From NCBI GenBank assembly GCA_902470265.1, contig CABRFW010000007.1, forward strand, positions 1 to 17,506: a stretch of DNA of 17,506 nt, read 5' to 3'. Source of the stretch: an uncultured Collinsella sp. (lineage in GTDB: Bacteria; Actinomycetota; Coriobacteriia; Coriobacteriales; Coriobacteriaceae). Below the pieces are notes generated by a model. That model was not told the origin of the DNA, did not search any database, and saw nothing but the letters and a program-made list of their open reading frames with translations. This document shows, piece by piece, positions 1-5,312 of the stretch. Each line of letters begins with the position of its first letter. Position 1 is the first letter of the stretch. A program made the position numbers and the translations under genes.

Positions 1-72
1 GGGCGGCGGGCGGAGCATGGCCACCGGACCTATCGAAACACATCTCCACCGTTCCATCAACTGGGAAAACGG

Positions 73-105
73 CGCCCCCGGACCCCAGGAGGGGCCACGG
101 GGGCG
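73..105. terminator. GC-rich stem-loop, possible terminator of an upstream gene
   Basis: The outer arms CGCCCCCG (73-80) and CGGGGGCG (98-105) are perfectly complementary. They enclose a second stem, CCCC/GGGG, around an AGGA loop. The plus side is followed only by TT and not by a real T-run. The minus side is followed by GTTTTC. It could end transcription of a gene to the left or act as a boundary. The structure is certain from the sequence, but its function is a guess. Confidence 0.4.
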
Positions 106-250
106 TTCAGCTAACTGCGGGAATGGCCTATTTGCTCAATGTGTTCGGCTGAGATCGGAAATCAACCCCCCGTAAGTATAGCGGCGTGCCCCTTAAAGCA
201 ACCGTTCACCGGCCAACCAAAACCATTCGCGGCGGGCCCGTGTGAGGTCT

Positions 251-281
251 TTAGCATTTCATATATACTGTTCCGTATAAC
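251..281 (+). promoter_or_regulatory. Candidate promoter of the sugar-acid operon
   Basis: This AT-rich block stands out from the GC-rich surroundings. TATAAC at 276-281 matches the -10 consensus at five of six positions. TTAGCA at 251-256 matches the -35 consensus at four of six, with a long 19-base spacer. TATACT at 264-269 is an alternative -10 without a clear -35. The block abuts the inverted repeat at 282-311, the arrangement expected where a regulator covers the promoter or start site. The exact start site cannot be fixed from sequence. Confidence 0.35.
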
Positions 282-311
282 GAATAACGTTCGTAAATAC
301 GAACGTTATTC
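282..311. promoter_or_regulatory. Perfect 14-bp inverted repeat, probable operator
   Basis: GAATAACGTTCGTA (282-295) and its exact reverse complement (298-311) flank a 2-base AA centre. A further TAACG half-site lies at 278-282, overlapping the candidate -10 box. The repeat ends 21 bases before the ATG of the dehydratase gene. A dimeric repressor or activator of the catabolic operon is the simplest reading; no regulator gene lies beside it in this window. If transcription starts upstream, the same bases would also form an RNA hairpin just before the ribosome binding site. Confidence 0.6.
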
Positions 312-332
312 AAGTGGACATAGGGAGGAAAC

Positions 333-1859
333 ATGTCAGACGTTGTAAGCCAAGGCCAAAACGCCGTTGTCATCGATCAGAGGGACAACGTCGCCGTCGC
401 CACCTACCAACTGGAGGCGGGCGCCGAGGCCCGCTATCCCATGCCGGACGGCACGCTGGCGAGCGTTACCGTGACCGACGACATCCCGCTGTTCCACAAG
501 ATTGCCCTCGTGGACATCCCCAAGGGTGAGAAGGTCGTCAAGTATGGCGAGTTCATCGGTGTGGCCACCACGGACATCAAGCGTGGGCAGCATGTTCATA
601 CGCACAACTGCGCCAGCTCCGACGACCTGAAGGACTCCGTCGTCACCGACACCGACTCCGTCGCCTCCAAGACCTCCTCGTCCGCGGAGGGCACGCGCAC
701 CTTCATGGGCTACCGTCGCCCGGACGGTCGTGTCGGCATCCGCAACCACGTCCTGATCCTTCCCACGAGCATCTGCGCCTCCGACACCACGGAGAGGATC
801 GCGAACGCGGTTGAGGGCTGCGTCTCCTTCCACAACCAGAATGGCTGTTCGCAGGTCGACTGCGACCAGAAGGTGACTATTGCTGCCTTGGCAGGCTACG
901 CTGCGAACCCGAACATCTATGGCGTCGTTTGCGTCTCCCTGGGCTGCGAGGGCTGCCAGAACGACATCGTGGTCGATGCGATTCGCGAGCGCACCAACAA
1001 GCCCGTCGAGACCCTGGTCATCCAAAAGGTCGGCGGCTCCATTAGGGCGATCGAGGAGGGTACGCGCCTTGCCCGCAAGATGGTCGCCGAGGCGGACCGG
1101 TGCGTCCGCGAGCCCACTGACATCTCCGAGCTCATCTTCGGCACCAACTGCGGCGGCTCCGACCCCTCAAGCGGCCTTGGCTCCAATCCGCTGATCGGCG
1201 AGGTCTCCGACTGGCTCGTCAACCATGGTGCCACCTCCGTGCTGTGCGAGACGCCCGAGCTCTTTGGCGCCGAGCACATCCTCGCCCGCCGCGCGAAGGA
1301 CAAACAGGTTTCGGACGACATCCTCAAGATCGTCTACGACTACGAGAAGTACGTCCAGATGTTTGGCGCCGAGATGCGAGAGGGCAACCCCAGCCCTGGA
1401 AATATGGCTGGCGGACTCACGACCCTCGAGGAGAAGTCTCTCGGCTGCGTTCACAAGGGAGGCCACAGCCCCCTCAACGCCGTCTATCCGTACGCGGCGC
1501 AGCTCAATCCGCACGAGGGCCTCGTCGTGATGGACACCCCCGGCAATGACCCCTCCAGCGTGGGCGGCATCATCGCCGGCGGCTGCCAGCTCGTGGTCTT
1601 CTCGACCGGTCTTGGCACCCCCACCGGAAATGCCATCGCGCCCGTGTATCGCCTGACTGCCAACAAGCGCACCTACGAGACCATGAGGGACAACACCGAC
1701 CTCGACGCAAGCCCGACGATCTACGGCCCCGAGTCCATGGAGGAGATGCGCGACAGGATGCTCGACGACATCATCGCCGTCTGCAACGGCCGCAAGGTCT
1801 GCGCCGAGGCACTTGGCTATACCGAGACCGCCCTTCCGCACATCTGCAACTATATGTAG
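333..1859 (+). CDS. UxaA/GarD-family sugar-acid dehydratase
   Basis: This is a 508-residue full-length member of the altronate/galactarate dehydratase family. These enzymes remove water from an aldonic or aldaric acid in the cytoplasm to give a 2-keto-3-deoxy acid, usually with an iron cofactor. An N-terminal SAF-type domain spans about residues 10-95, ending in GQHVHTHN. A Ser/Thr-rich linker follows (about 96-122). The main domain starts near GYRRPDGRVGIRNHV (126-140) and contains the cysteine motif GCEGCQ (204-209) and GTNCGGSDPSSGLGSNP, the counterpart of the family's CGGSD motif. A strong AGGGAGG sits about 5 bases before the ATG. It is the first gene of a four-gene operon with a PTS EIIC, an amidohydrolase and a DapA-type lyase. 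The family is clear. The substrate (altronate, galactarate or another acid) cannot be read from sequence; sulfolactate lyases are distant relatives, but the neighbours favour a sugar acid. Confidence 0.9.
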   Translation: MSDVVSQGQNAVVIDQRDNVAVATYQLEAGAEARYPMPDGTLASVTVTDDIPLFHKIALVDIPKGEKVVKYGEFIGVATTDIKRGQHVHTHNCASSDDLKDSVVTDTDSVASKTSSSAEGTRTFMGYRRPDGRVGIRNHVLILPTSICASDTTERIANAVEGCVSFHNQNGCSQVDCDQKVTIAALAGYAANPNIYGVVCVSLGCEGCQNDIVVDAIRERTNKPVETLVIQKVGGSIRAIEEGTRLARKMVAEADRCVREPTDISELIFGTNCGGSDPSSGLGSNPLIGEVSDWLVNHGATSVLCETPELFGAEHILARRAKDKQVSDDILKIVYDYEKYVQMFGAEMREGNPSPGNMAGGLTTLEEKSLGCVHKGGHSPLNAVYPYAAQLNPHEGLVVMDTPGNDPSSVGGIIAGGCQLVVFSTGLGTPTGNAIAPVYRLTANKRTYETMRDNTDLDASPTIYGPESMEEMRDRMLDDIIAVCNGRKVCAEALGYTETALPHICNYM

Positions 1860-1898
1860 GCCAGCGTCTGACAGGACGCTCCAGAAAGGAGAGAAACC

Positions 1899-3032
1899 GT
1901 GACAACCACGCAAGCCCCCGAAAAGACGCCCAACGCGTTCCAGCGCGGCGTCAACGCGGTCATCGACCTGCTGTCCTCGTTCTTCCTCCCGATCATCAAC
2001 CTGCTCGTCTCCGTCGGTATCCTCAAGGGCATCCTGACGCTTCTGCAGGTCTCGGGCATGGTCACCGACGACTCGACCACGTATGCAATCCTCAACGCGA
2101 TGGCCGACTCGCTGTTCTACTTCATCCCGGTGTTCCTTGCTTACACCTCGTCAAAGCGCTTCGATGTTGACACGGTGACCGCCGTCCTTCTCGGCTGCAT
2201 CCTGGTGTATCCGTCCATCACCACCATCATGGCGGCGGACGCGCCCGTTTACCTGTTTGGCCTCGAGCTCTCAAAGGCGACGTACTCCAGCTCCGTCATC
2301 CCCATCCTTCTTGCCATCTACTGCGCGAGCTGGGTCCAGAAGGCCTGCTATAAGATCATCCCCGAGACCTTCCGCGGCCTGTTCACGCCGCCTATCACGA
2401 TCATCGTTATCGTCCCGCTCACCCTGGCCGTCTTCGGCCCCCTCGGCACCGTCGTGGGCGGTTGGCTCGCGCAGGGCTACGAGGCCGTCTACAGCCTCTC
2501 GCCGCTCGTCGCCGGCGCGCTGATCGGCGCGTTCCAGCCGTTCCTCGTCATCCTCGGCCTGCACTGGGCCCTGTTCCCCATTGCTATGAACAACGTCGCG
2601 GTCTACGGCTTCGACACCATCATGGCCCTGTTCGGCGGCGCGATCTTCGCCCAGGGCGGTGCCGCGCTCGCCGTCGCCCTCAAGACCAAGAACAAGAAGT
2701 TCCGCTCCCAGGCGATCTCCGCCTCGCTCACCACGCTGCTGGGCATCACCGAGCCCGCGATGTACGGCGTGAACCTGCGCCTCAAGAAGCCCATGGTCTG
2801 CGCATGCGTCGCCGGCGGCATTGGCTCCGCCGTGGCAGGCGTGTTCGGTTGCGCCGGCACCGCCTTCGCTCTGCCCGCGCTCACCACGCTGCCCGTCTTC
2901 ATGAGCCGCGCATTCGTTCCCTTCTGCATCTCGCTGGCGCTCGCCTTTGGCCTCGCCTTCCTGTTCACGCTCTTCGTCCCGATCGACGACGTGACCGAGG
3001 AGGAGATGGAGGCCGAGGAGCAGTCCGCCTAG
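1899..3032 (+). CDS. Stand-alone PTS EIIC permease, glucose/beta-glucoside superfamily
   Basis: This 377-residue polytopic membrane protein has about eight to ten hydrophobic segments. Family hallmarks are GLHWALFPI (221-228 region, His222) and GITEPAMYG (282-290, Glu285), the conserved sugar-binding and translocation motifs of Glc/sucrose/beta-glucoside EIIC. The usual EIIB domain, with its phosphocysteine, is missing at the N-terminus, where only about 20 polar residues precede the first membrane segment. No EIIA follows: the C-terminus is a short acidic tail (EEEMEAEEQ). The start is GTG, preceded by AAAGGAGAG at 1885-1893. Phosphorelay proteins would have to come from elsewhere, or the protein may transport without phosphorylating. 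The next-door dehydratase belongs to a family that acts on unphosphorylated acids, which makes the second option worth considering. Family assignment is firm; substrate and mechanism are open. Confidence 0.88.
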   Translation: MTTTQAPEKTPNAFQRGVNAVIDLLSSFFLPIINLLVSVGILKGILTLLQVSGMVTDDSTTYAILNAMADSLFYFIPVFLAYTSSKRFDVDTVTAVLLGCILVYPSITTIMAADAPVYLFGLELSKATYSSSVIPILLAIYCASWVQKACYKIIPETFRGLFTPPITIIVIVPLTLAVFGPLGTVVGGWLAQGYEAVYSLSPLVAGALIGAFQPFLVILGLHWALFPIAMNNVAVYGFDTIMALFGGAIFAQGGAALAVALKTKNKKFRSQAISASLTTLLGITEPAMYGVNLRLKKPMVCACVAGGIGSAVAGVFGCAGTAFALPALTTLPVFMSRAFVPFCISLALAFGLAFLFTLFVPIDDVTEEEMEAEEQSA

Positions 3033-3163
3033 CGTCCGGATTGCAAGGCCACTCTATGTCCCGCGCCTGCGGGTTCGACTGGAGGTGGTGCCCACCTGGC
3101 AGCAAAGCGTATCCGTCACTGACCATATATCCATTAGACATTGTTTGACGTAAGGAGAACAAA
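3033..3163 (+). promoter_or_regulatory. Intra-operon gap with small stem-loops and a ribosome binding site
   Basis: This 131-base gap is the longest inside the operon. It holds two small hairpins, CCCGC/GCGGG (3060-3064 and 3069-3073) and AGGTGG/CCACCT (3083-3088 and 3092-3097), neither followed by a T-run. An AT-richer stretch then leads to AAGGAG (3152-3157), 6 bases before the amidohydrolase ATG. The stems may stabilise or process the mRNA, and an internal promoter in the AT-rich part is possible. No function can be assigned firmly. Confidence 0.3.
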
Positions 3164-4075
3164 ATGAAGAAGATCGACGCACACGCCCACGTCTTTGACC
3201 ACATCGGCTCCATGGGCAAGGCCGGAGAGCTGCGCCCCCTAGGCAACGGCAACTGTCGCTGGGCCACCGGCGAAGAGTTCCGTATCATCCCCGAGGGCAA
3301 GGGAGACAAGGAGTACCTCGTTGAGACCTTCATGGACGTCATGGACGAGAACGACGTCGAGAAGGCCATCCTGCTGCAGGGCGTCCTGTACGGCCTGCAG
3401 AACGAGTACGCCATGGAATGCGCCGGGAAGTACCCTGACCGCTTCAAAGCTGCGGTCATGCTCGACCCCTTCTGCCGCTGCGCCCAGCAGATCCTCGAGC
3501 ACTTCATCAACGATCTGCACGCCCACGTCTTCAAGTTCGAGGTCTCTGTGGGCGGCGGCCTTTCCGGCTACCACCGCGATTTCGCGGTCGACGGCCCCGA
3601 GATGACGGTCCTCATCGACAGGATCGCCCAGGTCGAGGACGCCACTCTGGTGCTCGACATCGGCAGCCCCAACCAGTCCAGCTGCCAGCCCGAGGCCGTA
3701 TATCGCCTGGCCAAGAAGTACCCCGGCCTGCACATTGTCGTCTGCCACCTGCTCGCCCCGTCCCTTGAGGACGGCGACGTCCTCAAGTGCGCGCTTCCGT
3801 ACCTCGCCCACGATAACGTCTGGGTCGATCTCTCCGCGCTGCCTTGGAACGTTGCTCCCGAGGCCTACCCGTATCCCACCGCGCTCGAGTACATCGCGAT
3901 GGCGAAGGACGTCCTGGGCGCCGACAAGATCATTTGGGGCACCGACTCCCCCTGTGTCCTCACCAAGTTCGACTACAAGGACCTCTATAGCTTCATCGAG
4001 GACTCCGACGTCTTCACCGACGCCGAGAAGCAGGGTGTCTTCTACGATAACGCCGTCAAGGCCTACTACCTCTAG
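3164..4075 (+). CDS. Amidohydrolase-2 family TIM-barrel hydrolase, possible sugar lactonase
   Basis: This 303-residue protein of the metal-dependent amidohydrolase-2 class opens with IDAHAHVF, giving the HxH pair His7/His9. It has a later VCHLL motif (His195) and the late-barrel WGTDSP motif (Asp261), the usual metal and catalytic positions. The barrel strand-5 region reads LVLDIGSPN, where many relatives carry a His, so metal binding may be modified. The family includes lactonases and decarboxylases. In an operon with a sugar-acid dehydratase and a 2-keto-3-deoxy acid aldolase, opening a sugar lactone to the free acid is the most economical role, but this rests on context only. AAGGAG lies 6 bases before the ATG. 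Length is normal for the family, and no truncation is seen. Confidence 0.82.
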   Translation: MKKIDAHAHVFDHIGSMGKAGELRPLGNGNCRWATGEEFRIIPEGKGDKEYLVETFMDVMDENDVEKAILLQGVLYGLQNEYAMECAGKYPDRFKAAVMLDPFCRCAQQILEHFINDLHAHVFKFEVSVGGGLSGYHRDFAVDGPEMTVLIDRIAQVEDATLVLDIGSPNQSSCQPEAVYRLAKKYPGLHIVVCHLLAPSLEDGDVLKCALPYLAHDNVWVDLSALPWNVAPEAYPYPTALEYIAMAKDVLGADKIIWGTDSPCVLTKFDYKDLYSFIEDSDVFTDAEKQGVFYDNAVKAYYL

Positions 4076-4132
4076 GTCCTTCTCGGCAGTGCAGGGATTT
4101 GTGGGGGTGTGACCCCGGAAAGCGAGTGACAC

Positions 4133-5011
4133 ATGTTTGAGGGAGTCTTCTGCCCCTCCATCACCATCACCGACGATGATGGAAAGATCGATTACGAGCT
4201 GTGGGGCAGGCACCTGGACCACCTGGCCGACGCGGGCATCAACGGCGTGCTGTTGTTTGGCAGCATCGGCGAGTTCTACAGCGTGAGCCTCGAGGACAAG
4301 AAGTCGGTCATCGACTTTGCCGTCGAGCGGGTCGCCGGCCGCATGAAGGTCTTCGTCGGCGTGGGTGACACCACCTACGACAACGTCCTCGAACTCACGC
4401 GCTATGCCAAGAAGGCCGGTGCCGACGCGGTTCTGGCGGTCTCGCCGTACTACTTCGGGCCCACCGACGACGCTGCCGAAAAGTACTTTGGTGGCATCGC
4501 AGACGCCACCGACCTACCCGTCGTGCTATACAACTTTCCGGCGCGCACCGGCACCGACCTGTCGCCCGAGCTCGTGGCCAGGCTCGCCGCCGCCCATCCG
4601 AATATCTGCGGCATCAAGGACACGGTCGACACCATCAGTCACACGCGCAAGGTCATCCGCGCCGTCCGCAAGGTCAACCCCGAGTTCTCGGTCCTTTCCG
4701 GCTTCGACGAGTACTACCTGGTCAACCGCGCGAGCGGCGGCAACGGCGTTCTGTGTGGCCTCACCAACGTGGAGCCCGAGCTCTTTGTGAGGCTGCACGG
4801 CGCCTACCAGGCAGGCGACTTCGCGACCGCCATCGAGTGCGCCAAGCGCATCTCGTCGCTCATGGCCGTCTACGACGCCTGCGATTTGTTTGTATCTGCC
4901 ATCAAAGTAGCGGTCAATATAAAGGGTCTTCCAATCTCGACCGCGATCTTCGATCCCGCCATACAGGCCAGTGATGACCAAAAGGCAACAATCGAACAGC
5001 TCCTGTCATAG
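4133..5011 (+). CDS. DapA/NanA-family class I aldolase, probable 2-keto-3-deoxy acid aldolase
   Basis: This 292-residue (beta/alpha)8 lyase has the complete Schiff-base machinery: Lys162 in GIKDT, Tyr133 in YNFPARTG, and the substrate carboxylate loop GSIGE (43-47). That loop replaces the GTTGE typical of true dihydrodipicolinate synthases. This change, and the catabolic neighbours, argue against lysine synthesis. They favour retro-aldol cleavage of a 2-keto-3-deoxy acid to pyruvate plus an aldehyde, as in YagE-type enzymes. An in-frame TGA six bases upstream fixes the ATG as start; the ribosome binding site is weak (GGAAAGCGAG). It is the last gene of the operon, followed by two hairpins. 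The last 125 or so bases are visibly less GC-rich than the rest of the gene. The family is firm, the exact substrate is unknown. Confidence 0.87.
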   Translation: MFEGVFCPSITITDDDGKIDYELWGRHLDHLADAGINGVLLFGSIGEFYSVSLEDKKSVIDFAVERVAGRMKVFVGVGDTTYDNVLELTRYAKKAGADAVLAVSPYYFGPTDDAAEKYFGGIADATDLPVVLYNFPARTGTDLSPELVARLAAAHPNICGIKDTVDTISHTRKVIRAVRKVNPEFSVLSGFDEYYLVNRASGGNGVLCGLTNVEPELFVRLHGAYQAGDFATAIECAKRISSLMAVYDACDLFVSAIKVAVNIKGLPISTAIFDPAIQASDDQKATIEQLLS

Positions 5012-5016
5012 ACTTG

Positions 5017-5069
5017 TATTTGGATCGATGTGAGATTATCGTCTTCACATCGATCCAAATATCTTTTTT
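5017..5069 (+). terminator. Intrinsic terminator of the sugar-acid operon
   Basis: A perfect 17-bp stem is formed by 5017-5033 and 5045-5061, with core TTTGGATCGATGTGA, an 11-base loop and a T-run at 5064-5069. It starts six bases after the aldolase stop codon. The stem is unusually long and only moderately GC-rich for this genome. Confidence 0.85.
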
Positions 5070-5077
5070 CTTGTTTA

Positions 5078-5109
5078 ATTTATGAATTTATTTCTATAAC
5101 TTCATAAAT
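5078..5109. repeat. AT-rich 9-bp inverted repeat between the two terminators
   Basis: ATTTATGAA (5078-5086) and TTCATAAAT (5101-5109) are exact reverse complements around a 14-base AT-rich spacer. It could be a weak hairpin within the terminator region or a protein-binding site. Nothing in the sequence decides between these. Confidence 0.4.
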
Positions 5110-5119
5110 ATATGGAGAT

Positions 5120-5142
5120 AAGGACCTGTGGGGGTCCTTTTT
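5120..5142 (+). terminator. Second intrinsic terminator
   Basis: AAGGACC (5120-5126) pairs with GGTCCTT (5133-5139) around a 6-base loop, with TTTTT at 5138-5142. Following the first terminator by about 50 bases, it acts as a backup and insulates the downstream adhesin gene from operon read-through. Confidence 0.75.
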
Positions 5143-5184
5143 CATTTACTTCTACCTGCGCTTTTATCTGATTGTTGTATTTGA

Positions 5185-5207
5185 GCTCGATTTGTCACAA
5201 ATCGGGC
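5185..5207. promoter_or_regulatory. Inverted repeat upstream of the adhesin gene
   Basis: GCTCGATTTG (5185-5194) faces CAAATCGGGC (5198-5207) across a TCA spacer, with ten pairs including one G-T wobble. It lies about 105 bases before the adhesin ATG, where an operator or attenuating hairpin would be expected. No good -10 box could be identified beside it. Confidence 0.4.
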
Positions 5208-5256
5208 AAGCTTTTGGTCAGCTTCTGGTACTTACCCGCATGAACCATGGCGGTAG

Positions 5257-5307
5257 CCTCATCCCAAGCGCCGCGGCCTCCCCGTGCGGCGCACGAGGGA
5301 TAAGGAG
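5257..5307 (+). promoter_or_regulatory. Structured 5' leader that can mask the adhesin ribosome binding site
   Basis: The inner stem GCGCCGC (5268-5274) pairs with GCGGCGC (5286-5292). The outer stem ATCCC (5261-5265) pairs with GGGAT (5297-5301) and extends to CCT/AGG (5257-5259 with 5303-5305) past one mismatch. The outer strand includes part of the Shine-Dalgarno AAGGAG (5302-5307), five bases before the ATG. When folded, the leader would hinder ribosome entry. I do not recognise a known riboswitch class. Confidence 0.45.
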
Positions 5308-5312
5308 CAGCC

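Larger units (their letters stand above)
1..332. other. Gene-free leader region upstream of the sugar-acid operon
   Basis: No convincing coding region was found here. A 69-codon open frame at 139-348 overlaps the next gene, has no good ribosome binding site and resembles nothing I recognise. From left to right the stretch holds a GC-rich stem-loop (73-105), unremarkable sequence, an AT-rich promoter-like block (about 251-281), a perfect inverted repeat (282-311) and the ribosome binding site of the dehydratase gene (322-328). The first 70 bases could belong to the edge of a neighbouring gene, but no frame gives a recognisable protein. Confidence 0.6.

Noticed and set aside
139..348. Open frame of 69 codons at the left end
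   Set aside because: It overlaps the dehydratase start, lacks a ribosome binding site, runs through the operator palindrome and has no recognisable motif.
336..1025. Long minus-strand open frame opposite the dehydratase
   Set aside because: It is an antisense shadow in GC-rich coding DNA; the plus-strand frame encodes a clear family protein.
3239..4222. Minus-strand open frame of 327 codons spanning the amidohydrolase and aldolase start
   Set aside because: Its Val/Leu/Gly/Asp-rich composition is typical of reverse-frame reading, and it crosses a gene boundary. The plus-strand genes have catalytic motifs.
4133..5011. Lysine-pathway dapA assignment for the aldolase
   Set aside because: The GSIGE loop replaces GTTGE, and the operon is catabolic, with no lysine or diaminopimelate genes nearby.
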